Shown here one piece after another: positions 47,173 to 56,476 of a stretch of DNA of 64,000 nt (its first letter is position 1; every line of letters starts with the position of its first letter). The translations under genes were made by a program, and so were the position numbers. This stretch comes from Enterococcus sp. (lineage in GTDB: Bacteria > Bacillota > Bacilli > Lactobacillales > Enterococcaceae). A model generated the notes under the pieces. It had not been told where the DNA came from. It saw nothing but the letters and a program-made list of their open reading frames with translations, and searched no databases. The stretch is taken from NCBI RefSeq assembly GCF_022711995.1, contig NZ_JALAHI010000116.1:41459-105458 (forward strand), written 5' to 3'.

Positions 47173-47943
47173 ATGAAAAAGAAAAGCATTCGATTGCTTT
47201 TAGGTTTGCTAGCATGTAGTTTTTGTTTTTTTTGGTTATTTTACGATAAAGCAGGGGAATCTCCCTATGTGAAGAAAAAAGAGATTGCGGATGTACAACT
47301 GGCCACTACTATCTCAGAACAAAAGCTGGTTGCAGAGAAAGACCCAGTGATCCAGCTAGATGTTCCGTTAGAGAACCAATTTGATGAAGAATATTTAGGC
47401 AATGGCTGTGAAGTAACCGCATTATCCATGTTGTTGAACTTCTATGGCTTTGAAACAAATAAAAATGCACTTGCCGCTGAATTAGATTATGTTCCTGTAT
47501 ATGTGGATGGTACCCATCGAGGAGATCCTCGTGAAGGGTTTGTAGGGGATATTTATGGCGGAGACGGTGCTATGGGGGTTGCGGTAGAACCTATTGCCAA
47601 AGTTGCCAGTCAAGTGGTAGGCACCTCTTATCAAGTGGTGAGTGGTCGAGACAAATCTTTTGAGGATATTATTGAAGTTTTGGAACAGGGAACGCCTATC
47701 TGGATGATCGCCACACTAGAATTACAAGTGCCAACCAATGCAGATTTTTTTGAATGGCCGACGCAATCTGGCATGATTTATGAGACTGCATTGATCCATT
47801 CCGTCGTGATCACAGGAATCGACGGGGATAAAATGTATGTCAATGATCCTTATGGCTACAAAGATCGTGAAGTCTCCCGTGAAGATCTTCAAGAAATCTA
47901 TGAACAGATGGGGCAACAATACCTTTATCTTTCCAAAAAATAA
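47173..47943 (+). CDS. Secreted/anchored C39-like cysteine peptidase family protein
   Basis: This 256-residue protein has an N-terminal signal anchor (MKKKSIRLLLGLLACSFCFF) and an extracellular domain of the Peptidase_C39_2/YvpB type. Cys is in NGCEVTALSMLLNFYG, His in LIHSVVITGID, and Asp in MYVNDPYG, the papain-like triad. Such proteins are surface proteins of Gram-positives with unproved substrates, unlike ABC-fused C39 bacteriocin processors. The start follows AAAGGGGTAAACTG. It stands alone, upstream of the T-box leader. Confidence 0.85.
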   Translation: MKKKSIRLLLGLLACSFCFFWLFYDKAGESPYVKKKEIADVQLATTISEQKLVAEKDPVIQLDVPLENQFDEEYLGNGCEVTALSMLLNFYGFETNKNALAAELDYVPVYVDGTHRGDPREGFVGDIYGGDGAMGVAVEPIAKVASQVVGTSYQVVSGRDKSFEDIIEVLEQGTPIWMIATLELQVPTNADFFEWPTQSGMIYETALIHSVVITGIDGDKMYVNDPYGYKDREVSREDLQEIYEQMGQQYLYLSKK

Positions 47944-47965
47944 GCAGATTATTGAAAAAAGTCAA

Positions 47966-47994
47966 TTGACATTGAATGAAAGAACGATTATAAT
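47966..47994 (+). promoter_or_regulatory. Promoter of the T-box leader
   Basis: Perfect TTGACA (47966-47971) and perfect TATAAT (47989-47994) are 17 bases apart. Confidence 0.92.
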
Positions 47995-48002
47995 TCTTAG
48001 AA

Positions 48003-48278
48003 ATTACAAATAGAAATGAAACGTTGAAGAGAAGAGTAATCGCTACGTTGAAGGTACAGAGACTCCGGAGGGTGAAAAAGGAGACAGGAGACAAGCGATG
48101 AAGATGAACTCTGAGTTTTTATTTGGTTCACGCCAAATAGACGGTATGCGCCCGATAACGCGCCAAGTATCATTGGTACTGTTGAGGTGACTGCCTGCAA
48201 AGGCAGCACGAATTAGGGTGGTAACACGAGTCAGTCGTCCCTTTTATCGTTAATAAACGGTAAAAGGGACGACTTTTT
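48003..48278 (+). promoter_or_regulatory. T-box riboswitch upstream of metA
   Basis: The T-box core AGGGTGGTAACACG is at 48215-48228. A perfect 13-bp terminator, GTCGTCCCTTTTA (48234-48246) with TAAAAGGGACGAC (48261-48273), is followed by five T. In stem I, ATCG and CGAT flank a loop whose 3' side reads GAAGATGAA. The specifier is ATG (Met) or GAT (Asp), depending on register. The TGGT that pairs with the tRNA end calls for discriminator base A, which fits tRNA-Met but not tRNA-Asp, and the downstream gene is metA. Uncharged tRNA-Met should allow read-through. Confidence 0.9.
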
Positions 48279-48430
48279 GCTGTTCATCATCTGGACTGCT
48301 TTGCAGACCATGCAAATCCTGCTTCAACTTAGAAGTGACTGCAAGTTTTCAGAATAGACCAGAAAATGAACGACCAGAAGACCGAAGGATTAGAAACAGG
48401 AATCAGAGCCAATGGAAAAGGAGTGAGAGA

Positions 48431-49390
48431 ATGCCGATCATTATTCCCAAAGAATTACCTGCAGCAGCCATTTTGCAGCACAATATTTTTGCGTTACAAG
48501 AAAAGTGGGCGGTCAAGCAAGAGATTCGACCGTTGAAAATTGCGATCCTAAACCTAATGCCGCAAAAAATCACGACGGAAAATCAGCTCTTGCAGCTTTT
48601 GTCCCAGAGCCCTTTGCAAATCGAAGTGAAATTAGTGAAGATGCAGCAACATGAAAGTAAAAATACCAGCAGTCATCATTTGGAAAAATTTTATGTCCCA
48701 TTTCAGTCAATCCAAGAGGAACGTTTTGACGGCTTGATCATTACTGGGGCACCGGTCGAGAAGATGCCTTTTGCTGCAATTGATTATTGGCAGGAACTTC
48801 AAGAAGTGATGGCTTGGAGTCAAACAAATTGTACCTCGGTATTACATATCTGCTGGGGGGCACAAGCGGGTCTATACTATCATTACCAGATCGATAAGAT
48901 CCGTTACCAGCAAAAACTGTTTGGCATTTTTGAACAACAGGTGACCCGAAGCCATCCGTTGATCCGGGGCTTTGATGATTCTTTTAAGATGCCTCATTCT
49001 CGTTACACCGGGATCAATGAGGCGCAGCTGCAGCAGGCACCTCTAGCCGTGATTGCTGCGAGTGCTGAAACTGGACCAGCGATCTTGGTATCTGACGATC
49101 ATAAAAATGTTTTTCTGTTAGGTCATTTTGAATATCATACGGAAACATTGAAAGAGGAGTATTTACGGGATCAAGCCAAAGGACTTTCTACGAGGATTCC
49201 AGAAAACTATTTCGCTGATCCTCAAGGAACTATCGTCAATCGTTGGCGAGGGCATGCTTCTTTATTTTTCAGCAATTGGATCCATGAAACGTATCAGCGC
49301 ACTCCGTATGATTTGCATGTTTTACCTACACATAGTGGCTATTATATAGGAAATGATTTGGAGGACTTAGAGACAAACGAGAACGCATGA
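48431..49390 (+). CDS. metAA: Homoserine O-acetyltransferase, MetA type
   Basis: This 319-residue enzyme of methionine synthesis transfers an acyl group to homoserine. The MetA glutamine-amidotransferase-like fold shows nucleophile Cys141 in HICWGAQAGLYYHY and the histidine block RWRGHASLFFSNW. The residue that sets acyl specificity is Glu110 (TGAPVEKM). In this family Glu gives acetyl-CoA use and Gly gives succinyl-CoA use, so the product should be O-acetylhomoserine although annotation pipelines may call it a succinyltransferase. The start at 48431 follows AAAAGGAGTGAGAGA. It is the first gene behind the T-box. Confidence 0.92.
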   Translation: MPIIIPKELPAAAILQHNIFALQEKWAVKQEIRPLKIAILNLMPQKITTENQLLQLLSQSPLQIEVKLVKMQQHESKNTSSHHLEKFYVPFQSIQEERFDGLIITGAPVEKMPFAAIDYWQELQEVMAWSQTNCTSVLHICWGAQAGLYYHYQIDKIRYQQKLFGIFEQQVTRSHPLIRGFDDSFKMPHSRYTGINEAQLQQAPLAVIAASAETGPAILVSDDHKNVFLLGHFEYHTETLKEEYLRDQAKGLSTRIPENYFADPQGTIVNRWRGHASLFFSNWIHETYQRTPYDLHVLPTHSGYYIGNDLEDLETNENA

Positions 49391-49767
49391 ATCTTTAGTG
49401 AAACAAAGGGATATCTCGAAGGAGGTTGAAAGGCAAGCTGTGTTTCGCAAGTCAAAGCGATAAAGCATCGAAAATAAACGGAAGAGGTTGACTGAGAATA
49501 GTTGCTACTAGCGGTAAAGGACTAGTTTTCCACAAGGAATCGTAAAAAAGAGGATATTTTGCTTCATTGTTTCACAAAAGGTTCTTCCTTGGTAGTTACT
49601 TGTTTGAAGAATGTCCCACAAAAATCGCCAGCAAAATTAGATACTCTACCCGCAACAAGGAAGGTAATTCTTAAGAGACTCCACTTCGTTTTTTATCGTC
49701 AGAATTTTGCGACAATCATGTTATCTTATTGCAAAAAAAGACCAGACACAGAAAGGAAAATGTGAGT
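49391..49767. other. 377-base gap between metA and the PLP enzyme gene
   Basis: No reading frame with a ribosome site and no recognised RNA is seen. No terminator is evident after metA, so the two genes may share the T-box transcript. I found no convincing promoter. Confidence 0.4.
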
Positions 49768-50859
49768 ATGACTATTGATATTGCAACTTTTTTAACGCAA
49801 CTGGGCAATCGTTCGGATCAGGCGACAGGAGCGGTCAGTGCGCCGATCTATCTTTCTACCACCTATGCTCATCCCGAACTAGGTCATAGCACGGGCTATG
49901 ATTATACGCGTACCAAAAATCCTACCAGAGAGTTATTAGAAGCGGGTTTAGCTACATTAGAAAATGGGGCTGGATGTGTGGTCACCAGTTCAGGGATGAG
50001 TGCCATTGCACTGGTTTTCGATCTTTTTCCTAGCGGAAGCGAATTTTTAGTATCAAGAGATTTATATGGTGGTAGTTTTCGCTTTTTTGAAGAATTAGCA
50101 GCGCGTCAGCTGGCTCATTTTCATTATTTCGCTACATTAGAAGACCTAACAGCACAAATCAATCCGAAGATTGAGGCGGTCTTTTTAGAGACCCCGACAA
50201 ATCCACTGATGACAGAAATCGATGTGGCAGCAGCTGCTGAACTTGCTCACCAGATAGAGGCGTTGCTGATTGTCGACAATACTTTTTTGACGCCATTGAG
50301 GCAGAAACCATTAGATCAAGGGGCAGACATTGTTCTTCATTCGGGGACGAAGTTTCTGACGGGGCACAATGATATTCTAGCCGGCGTGGTTGTTGCCAAA
50401 GAGGCAGCACTTGGCGAACGTTTGACCTACCTTGCAAATACGACAGGTCCTACTTTAAGCAGCTTTGATTGTTGGTTGTTTATTCGCAGCTTAAAGACAT
50501 TACCTTTACGGTTTGAAAGACAGGAACAAAATGCCAAAGAAATCGCTGATTTTTTAAAGCGTCAGCCAGCGATTAAAGAGGTTTTATATCCTGGGGTAGG
50601 GGGAATGATCAGTCTGCGATTAAAAGATGCAGGGAAAATCAAGGAATTTTTGAGGCGGCTTTCCCTCTTCACTTTTGCAGAGAGTTTGGGGGGAGTAGAA
50701 AGCCTCATTACGTATCCCACGACTCAGACCCATGCGGATATTCCCAAAGAATTGCGGGAGTCCTATGGGTTAACACCAGATCTTTTGCGGCTTTCTATTG
50801 GCATCGAAAAGCAACAAGATTTGATTGCAGATCTTACACAGGCATTGGCTCAAATTTAA
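49768..50859 (+). CDS. Cys/Met metabolism PLP-dependent enzyme (O-acetylhomoserine user)
   Basis: This 363-residue PLP enzyme is of the cystathionine gamma-synthase/lyase family. Signatures: YTRTKNPTRELLE, SSGMSAIALV, ETPTNPLM, IVDNTFLTP, and the PLP lysine Lys195 in LHSGTKFLTGHND. The C-terminal TYPTTQTHADIP and LLRLSIGIE are normal. Beside MetA it most likely condenses O-acetylhomoserine with cysteine or sulfide. Oddly, the usual stretch between the YPG motif and GGM (about 18 residues with conserved HP) is missing: the sequence runs VLYPGVGGMISLRL. The frame is otherwise intact. ATG 49768 is preferred; GTG 49762 is an alternative. Confidence 0.85.
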   Translation: MTIDIATFLTQLGNRSDQATGAVSAPIYLSTTYAHPELGHSTGYDYTRTKNPTRELLEAGLATLENGAGCVVTSSGMSAIALVFDLFPSGSEFLVSRDLYGGSFRFFEELAARQLAHFHYFATLEDLTAQINPKIEAVFLETPTNPLMTEIDVAAAAELAHQIEALLIVDNTFLTPLRQKPLDQGADIVLHSGTKFLTGHNDILAGVVVAKEAALGERLTYLANTTGPTLSSFDCWLFIRSLKTLPLRFERQEQNAKEIADFLKRQPAIKEVLYPGVGGMISLRLKDAGKIKEFLRRLSLFTFAESLGGVESLITYPTTQTHADIPKELRESYGLTPDLLRLSIGIEKQQDLIADLTQALAQI

Positions 50860-51064
50860 AAAATAGTTCTCCTGAAGTGTGTCTACAGACAGATATCCTG
50901 TAAGGATCAACTGGTGTTTCTTTATTGACAGTTTTTGGTGTATAAGATAAAGTTACACTACATATGAATAGTTATTCCGATGATCATTTTTTTGGTTTAT
51001 CAATGACAGAGAAATGGTCGAATGCAGGCAGCCTATTCAGACATTGCGTTTATCTGCGACATGT

Positions 51065-51084
51065 ACAAAAGCTACAGCTTTTGT
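51065..51084 (+). other. Tight hairpin upstream of the MetQ-like gene
   Basis: ACAAAAGCT (51065-51073) pairs perfectly with AGCTTTTGT (51076-51084) with a 2-base gap, about 37 bases before the start codon. It is too far from the ribosome site to be clearly inhibitory. Upstream, TTGACA (50925-50930) with a weak TAAAGT (50948-50953) at 17 bases may be the promoter. Confidence 0.5.
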
Positions 51085-51121
51085 AGGCTTCGTTCAAAGG
51101 GGGAAAAAAGGGGAAGAAAAA

Positions 51122-51934
51122 ATGAAAATACGTTGGAATAAATGGATTGGGGCATTTTTACTCCTGCTAGTATTTGCTTTAGCAGCGTGCAGCAAACCGG
51201 CTTCTAAGACGACAGTCAAGCTTGGCGTAGTGGGGGAACAAAATGAAGCTTGGGAATATGTACAGAAACAATTGCTGGAAAATGAGCAAATTGATCTACA
51301 GATCGTTAAGTTCACTGATTATCGCCAGCCTATCGAGGCATTAGAAGATGGTTCGATCGACTTGCATGCAGCATTGACAGAAATCTTTATGGATAATGTC
51401 AATCAAGAAAGTGGTTATTCCAATACAACGATTGCGTATACCACACTTAATCCATTAGGTATCTATTCAGATAAAATCAACGACATTTCTGAACTGAAAG
51501 AAGGTTCAGTCGTTGCGTTGCCGAATGATGTTTCAAATGAAAGTCGGGCATTGTTGCTGTTGCAGACGGCAGGAGTGATCACATTGGATCCAGCAAAAGG
51601 GTTACTGCCCACGACGAATGATATTACCGATAATCCAAAACAACTGACTTTCAAACTGTTAGATGCCAACCAGACCGCACGAGCGATAACCGATGTCGCT
51701 ATTTCACTGATCAATAACGGGATGGCGGTCGATGCCGGATTTATTCCAACAGAAGATGCGATTTTCTTGGAACCTGTCGCTGATTCGTCAAAACCTTACT
51801 ATAATGTCATTGCTTCACGTGCAGAGGACAAAGAAAATCAGACTTATCAGAAGATCGTTGACTATTATCAAACCGATGAAGTCAAAGAAATCATTGATAA
51901 AGTAACCAAAAAATCAAGTATACCTGTATGGTAA
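51122..51934 (+). CDS. MetQ/NlpA-family substrate-binding lipoprotein
   Basis: This 270-residue lipoprotein has a signal peptide ending in lipobox FALAAC, then the NlpA-family fold VKLGVVGEQNEAWEYVQKQL and GSIDLHAALTEIFMDN. The family binds methionine (D or L) for MetNI importers. No MetN or MetI gene is in the window; the next genes are a peptide importer. It either works with a distant MetNI or has been recruited to this operon. The start at 51122 follows AGGGGAAGAAAA. Spacing to the next gene is 15 bases, so they are co-transcribed. Confidence 0.85.
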   Translation: MKIRWNKWIGAFLLLLVFALAACSKPASKTTVKLGVVGEQNEAWEYVQKQLLENEQIDLQIVKFTDYRQPIEALEDGSIDLHAALTEIFMDNVNQESGYSNTTIAYTTLNPLGIYSDKINDISELKEGSVVALPNDVSNESRALLLLQTAGVITLDPAKGLLPTTNDITDNPKQLTFKLLDANQTARAITDVAISLINNGMAVDAGFIPTEDAIFLEPVADSSKPYYNVIASRAEDKENQTYQKIVDYYQTDEVKEIIDKVTKKSSIPVW

Positions 51935-51949
51935 GAAAGTAGGAGAACG

Positions 51950-53533
51950 ATGAAAAATTGGAAAAAAGGATTGATGGGAGCAGCAATCATTGGCTTAGGC
52001 TTTTTCTTAGCCGCTTGCTCATCAGGGGGTACAAAAGATTCATCAGCAAATACAACGACGCCAAAGGGGGATAGTGACACATTCACCTATGCAATTAACG
52101 GGGATCCTTCTTCAACGAATCCGATCAATACGAGTGACCGTTGGGGATTGACCGTGACGAATATGATCTACTCCCCTTTAGTGATCGTCGAAGCTGACGG
52201 AACGACGCAAAATGCATTAGCTGACTCGGTTGATCCAGCTGAAGACGGTTTGTCTCTGACTGTTCATTTGAAAAAGGATGTGAAGTGGTCAGATGGTGAA
52301 GCATTTACTGCAGATGATGTTGTGTTTACCTATGAACAAAAAGTGAAAAAAGAAAATGGCAACGCCGATGCTTTGTGGGTTGACGGAAAACCAGTCAGCA
52401 TTGAAAAAGTTGACGACTACACGGTGAAATTTGTCTTGCCTTCTGCAAGTGCCGCAGCACTAAATAATATCGCAACAGAGACATATATCATTCCTGAACA
52501 TATTTATAAAGATGTCACTGATTTTTCGGTCAACGAGTTGCCGGAAAAACCTGTAGGTACTGGCCCTTATAAATTAAAGGAATACAAACGCGGCGAGTAT
52601 TTCACTTTTGAAGCCAATGAAAACTATTATGGTGGCGAAGCTGCCATCAAAAATGTGACATTACGAATCATTGAAAGCAACGATACAGCCAAAGTCGCTT
52701 TGCAAAAAGGTGAAGTGGATGCAGCCGTTGTCTTGCCTTCTGATATTGAAGATTTAGATGACTCAACGATTTCCATTTATCCGTATTCTGAAAATCGGAT
52801 TGGTTATTTGGGATTGAATACGAATTCCGATGCCTTGAAAGATGTCAAAGTACGACAAGCCGTTCTTTATGCTTTGAACAAAAATGAAATGAATCAAGCA
52901 GCTTATTTGAGCGATAAGTATTATGATACGCCTTATTCATTCTTGCCACCTAACAATCCTTTTGCGACCGAAGACGTGGAAAAATACGAGACAAATGTTG
53001 AGAAAGCCAAAGAATTATTGCAAGAAGCCGGTGTATCCAATCTGCAACTAAATCTGGCATTTACTTCAACAGATCCAGCGCAAACGATTCAAGCAACACT
53101 GATCCAACAACAATTGCAACAAGCCGGAATCAATGTTTCATTAGAGGGGGGCGATGGCACAGCGATCTTCACTGAATTGAAAAAAGCCGGCTCCACAAAA
53201 TACAACCTATTTTTAGGCGGCTATATTATGGGAAATGATCCTGACCTTTATGGTATGCTATTTAAAACGGATGGCAGTTCCAATTATTTCCAAACAAAGA
53301 ACAAGACGACGGATGAGTTGTTTGCCAAAGCCGCAGTTGAGTTAGATGAAACCAAACGGAAAGAGTTGTATAATCAGCTGCAACAAGCGATTGCGGATGA
53401 TGCCCGCATCTATCCAATCGTAGACAATAAAAAGATTTTAGCGGTCAACAAGCGTATTGCCAATGTAGAAGAAGCGGGCTTGATTCCAATCTATACATTT
53501 GAAGATATGTCAAAATTGACGATCAAGGAATAA
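51950..53533 (+). CDS. Peptide ABC importer, substrate-binding lipoprotein (OppA/AppA-like)
   Basis: This 527-residue family-5 extracellular binding lipoprotein has a signal peptide with lipobox FFLAAC, Ser/Thr-rich linker, then the family core: TFTYAINGDPSSTNPI, LKKDVKWSDGEAFTADDVVF, GTGPYKLKEYKRGEYF, VRQAVLYALNK and LTIKE end. It would capture oligopeptides for the OppBCDF machine encoded downstream. The start follows AGTAGGAGAACG. It is separated from oppB by a 284-base structured region. Confidence 0.93.
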   Translation: MKNWKKGLMGAAIIGLGFFLAACSSGGTKDSSANTTTPKGDSDTFTYAINGDPSSTNPINTSDRWGLTVTNMIYSPLVIVEADGTTQNALADSVDPAEDGLSLTVHLKKDVKWSDGEAFTADDVVFTYEQKVKKENGNADALWVDGKPVSIEKVDDYTVKFVLPSASAAALNNIATETYIIPEHIYKDVTDFSVNELPEKPVGTGPYKLKEYKRGEYFTFEANENYYGGEAAIKNVTLRIIESNDTAKVALQKGEVDAAVVLPSDIEDLDDSTISIYPYSENRIGYLGLNTNSDALKDVKVRQAVLYALNKNEMNQAAYLSDKYYDTPYSFLPPNNPFATEDVEKYETNVEKAKELLQEAGVSNLQLNLAFTSTDPAQTIQATLIQQQLQQAGINVSLEGGDGTAIFTELKKAGSTKYNLFLGGYIMGNDPDLYGMLFKTDGSSNYFQTKNKTTDELFAKAAVELDETKRKELYNQLQQAIADDARIYPIVDNKKILAVNKRIANVEEAGLIPIYTFEDMSKLTIKE

Positions 53534-53542
53534 GAATGGTTG

Positions 53543-53799
53543 TGACAGAAGTCAAACAAAGAAAAAAAGAGTGACAGCTACTCGTTGCTTTTGATCAGAG
53601 CAGCTGTATCAAGAGGTTAGAGACTGGAACATCAAGGCGAAAGGATCTGCAGGGGCTGAGCTAGGAAGACAGGACGCATAAAGCGGATGTTTTCCTAGCT
53701 GTCATCTGCCTCTTTCCGAGAGCTTCCTTGAGCCATTGCTCTGACTGGCTTCTTGAGGTATTCTGTTTTTCGTTTAGCCGACTTCTGTCATGCTTTTTT
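53543..53799. repeat. Structured inverted repeat between oppA-like and oppB-like genes
   Basis: TGACAGAAGTC (53543-53553) is mirrored perfectly by GACTTCTGTCA (53780-53790), and a T run follows the right arm. Inside are smaller stems ACAGCT/AGCTGT (53582-53615) and GCTAGGAA/TTCCTAGC (about 53662-53701), and imperfect matches continue along the long arm. No gene is seen. It could reduce read-through so that more binding protein than permease is made. Confidence 0.65.
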
Positions 53800-53817
53800 T
53801 GAGAGAGAAGGAGAGAC

Positions 53818-54780
53818 ATGTTTCGATATATTTTAAAACGAGTATTGCAGGCGATTCCTTTATTATTCGTTATTTCATTTATCGTTTTTTCATTGATCCA
53901 CATTGCCCCCTATGATGTCATTGATTCAATCACTACGCCAAATATGAGCCAAGAGCAGATTGATCTTTTACGGCAACGTTACGGTTTGGATCAACCTTTT
54001 TTAGTGCAATACTTTTTATGGATCAAAAATATTTTTTCTGGTAATTTAGGTTTTTCTTTAGTTTCACAAAACAGTATTTCGCAAGAGTTGGCCGTCCGAA
54101 TCCCAAATACGATTCGCTTGGTTTTACCAGCTTACTTAACGGCGTTACTGTTAGCCATCCTTTTAGGATTACTAGCGGCAGCCAATAAAGGTAAGATTTG
54201 GGATCGAATCATTGATGGGGTCGCTTCTTTAGGAATTGCAGTACCTACTTTCTGGTTTGCAATGATCTTGATCTATCTTTTCGGGTATCGACTAAATCTA
54301 TTTCCGATTATCGGAATGTATACGGTGGGGCAAGAAGGCGATTTTAAAGACTTCCTGCAACATTTTATTTTGCCTTACGCGACATTGACAGTCGCCTTTT
54401 TCCCAGAATTGACTCGTTACATTCGGGCGTCAGCGACCCAACAAGTATCGGAGGATTATGTCGTGGTGCAGCAAGCGTTTCATGCCACGAAATGGCAGAT
54501 TTTCAGTCGTCATATCAGCCGTAATGTGATGATTCCCATCGTGACGCAAATAGGTCTGGCATTGCCCATGTTAGTGACCGGAGCAATCATTACAGAAACG
54601 ATCTTTGGTTGGCCAGGGGTCGGTCCTTATTTGATGAGTGCGACGAAAAGTTTAGATTACCCAGTGATCATGGCAATTATGTTGTTGTCGGCGACTTTAG
54701 TTATTTTAGGTAATTTATTAGCCGATGTTCTTTATTCGATTGTTGATCCAAGAATACGAAAAGGAGGGAGTCGTTCATGA
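53818..54780 (+). CDS. Peptide ABC permease 1 (OppB-like)
   Basis: This 320-residue OppB/DppB-type permease has six membrane segments. The N-terminal MFRYILKRVLQAIPLLFVI segment, the cytoplasmic loop YIRASATQQVSEDYV and the EAA-like helix before TEFIFGWPGVG-type C-terminal sequence (here TETIFGWPGVGPYL) are normal. The start follows GAAGGAGAGAC. It overlaps oppC-like by 4 bases. It forms half of the translocation channel. Confidence 0.93.
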   Translation: MFRYILKRVLQAIPLLFVISFIVFSLIHIAPYDVIDSITTPNMSQEQIDLLRQRYGLDQPFLVQYFLWIKNIFSGNLGFSLVSQNSISQELAVRIPNTIRLVLPAYLTALLLAILLGLLAAANKGKIWDRIIDGVASLGIAVPTFWFAMILIYLFGYRLNLFPIIGMYTVGQEGDFKDFLQHFILPYATLTVAFFPELTRYIRASATQQVSEDYVVVQQAFHATKWQIFSRHISRNVMIPIVTQIGLALPMLVTGAIITETIFGWPGVGPYLMSATKSLDYPVIMAIMLLSATLVILGNLLADVLYSIVDPRIRKGGSRS

Positions 54781-55607
54781 ATCGGTTACAAAAGGTCAGA
54801 AAAGCGATTTTTTCTTCTCCTGTGTATGCATTTTCGTTCCTCTTTTTGACAGTGTTGATTTTGCTTTCCCTCCTGGCACCATTGATTCCGATTGATCCCA
54901 ATGCGACGGATGTCAGCAATATGTCTCAAGCACCTAGCTGGGGGCACTTGTTCGGTACCGATGAAGTGGGACGGGATTATTTCATTCGAGTGGTTTATGG
55001 TGGACGGGTTTCGTTATTAGTAGGGGTCTTGGCGATGACCACAGCGACACTGATTGGCACAGTGGTGGGATTAACGGCTGGTTATTTTGGTGGTTGGGTG
55101 GATAGCATTCTCATGCGCCTTGTAGACGTTTTGTCTTCCATCCCTTGGCTAGTATTGGTTATTGTACTAAGTGTCTTTTTACGTCCGGGATTAACCACGA
55201 TCATTATTGTGATCGGCGGCTTTTCTTGGATGAATATTGCCCGGTTGATTCGGGGAGAAACGCTGGCTGCCAAAGAAAGAGAATATGTTGTTTATGGAAA
55301 ATTTATTGGTCGTTCAGCGATGAGTATTATTTTTCGGCATATTTTTCCGTCAGTTTTGCCCACACTGATTGTTGCAGCTTCTGCTAGTATTTCAGGAGCA
55401 ATCATGACAGAATCGGCATTGAGCTTTTTGGGTATGGGAATCCAGCAACCCATGGCTTCCTGGGGAAGTTTGTTACAAAATGCCCAAAGTAGTCTGCAGC
55501 GAGCGCCCTATATGGCGATCTTACCCGGTTTATTCGTGATCTTTACCATTTATTCGTTTAACAATCTTGGAGACATGATCAAGCGTGTCTTGCAGCGGGA
55601 GGTGTAG
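54777..55607 (+). CDS. Peptide ABC permease 2 (OppC-like)
   Basis: This 276-residue OppC/DppC-type permease has six membrane segments. Family blocks: HLFGTDEVGRDYFIRVVYG near residue 55, the EAA loop ARLIRGETLAAKEREYV, and TESALSFLGMGIQQP near the C terminus. It starts inside the preceding gene's end with GGAGGGAGTCGTTC as ribosome site. It ends 5 bases before oppD-like. Confidence 0.93.
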   Translation: MNRLQKVRKAIFSSPVYAFSFLFLTVLILLSLLAPLIPIDPNATDVSNMSQAPSWGHLFGTDEVGRDYFIRVVYGGRVSLLVGVLAMTTATLIGTVVGLTAGYFGGWVDSILMRLVDVLSSIPWLVLVIVLSVFLRPGLTTIIIVIGGFSWMNIARLIRGETLAAKEREYVVYGKFIGRSAMSIIFRHIFPSVLPTLIVAASASISGAIMTESALSFLGMGIQQPMASWGSLLQNAQSSLQRAPYMAILPGLFVIFTIYSFNNLGDMIKRVLQREV

Positions 55608-55612
55608 CAATC

Positions 55613-56476
55613 ATGACAGAATCGTTATTGACGGTAAAAAACTTGAATGTGGTTTTTCATAGAAAACAAGGCAATCAACAACTGCTGAAAGAAATCAACT
55701 TAGATATTCCTAAAGGACAAGTAGTGGGAATCGTTGGAGAATCAGGCAGTGGAAAAAGCATGACGATGAAGAGTGTGATGGGAATTTTACCAGAAAAGAT
55801 TTCGGATTCCTTTGATTCTTTTGTTTTTGACGGAAAACCAGTGACAGATCGCCATAAATTGCCTTTGGCGATGATTTTTCAAGACCCGATGACCTCCTTG
55901 AACCCTTTGCGCACCATTGGGTATCATTTAATCGAAGTCATTCGCAGAGGTCAAAAAATGTCAAAAAAATCCGCGCAAGCAATCGCTATTGCAGAGTTGG
56001 CCAAAGTAGGGATCCCGCTTCCAGAACAGCGGATGAAACAATACCCCCATGAACTATCCGGTGGAATGCGGCAGCGGGTCATGATTGCTATGGCGCTGTT
56101 GGCACAGCCAAAATTATTGATTGCAGATGAGCCCACGACGGCACTAGATGTAACGATCCAAGCCCAGATTTTGCTATTGATCAAAGAGTTGCAGCGGGCC
56201 GAGCATCTTTCAGTGGTATTAGTGACCCATGACTTCGGCGTTGTGGCGGGAATGTGTGATTATATCAAGGTCATGTATCAAGGCAGGATCGTGGAAGAAG
56301 GCACCACCGAAGAAATTTTCTACCAGCCGCAGCATCTTTATACGAAAAAACTGCTGCAAGCAGCCCATTTAGGGGAAACGGTAGTCTTTGACTATCATGA
56401 AGAACTTCCAGATGTGTTGCAGGTTCGAGAAATCACAAAAACGCATCGTGTCTGGGAAGGAGTGACCAACAAGTGA
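55613..56476 (+). CDS. Peptide ABC ATPase 1 (OppD-like)
   Basis: This 287-residue ATPase has Walker A GESGSGKSMT, Q-loop IFQDPMTSLNPL, signature LSGGMRQRVMIAMAL, Walker B LLIADEPTTALD and H-loop VTHDFG. It is shorter than the usual 330-350 residues of OppD; the C-terminal oligopeptide region with the iron-sulfur-like cysteines is mostly absent. Overlaps the next ATPase gene by 4 bases. It energises import together with OppF. Confidence 0.92.
   Translation: MTESLLTVKNLNVVFHRKQGNQQLLKEINLDIPKGQVVGIVGESGSGKSMTMKSVMGILPEKISDSFDSFVFDGKPVTDRHKLPLAMIFQDPMTSLNPLRTIGYHLIEVIRRGQKMSKKSAQAIAIAELAKVGIPLPEQRMKQYPHELSGGMRQRVMIAMALLAQPKLLIADEPTTALDVTIQAQILLLIKELQRAEHLSVVLVTHDFGVVAGMCDYIKVMYQGRIVEEGTTEEIFYQPQHLYTKKLLQAAHLGETVVFDYHEELPDVLQVREITKTHRVWEGVTNK

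Noticed and set aside
50860..51121. SAM-type riboswitch (SAM-I or SMK box) upstream of the MetQ-like gene
   Set aside because: The conserved cores of these aptamers were not found; only a promoter candidate and one tight hairpin are present.
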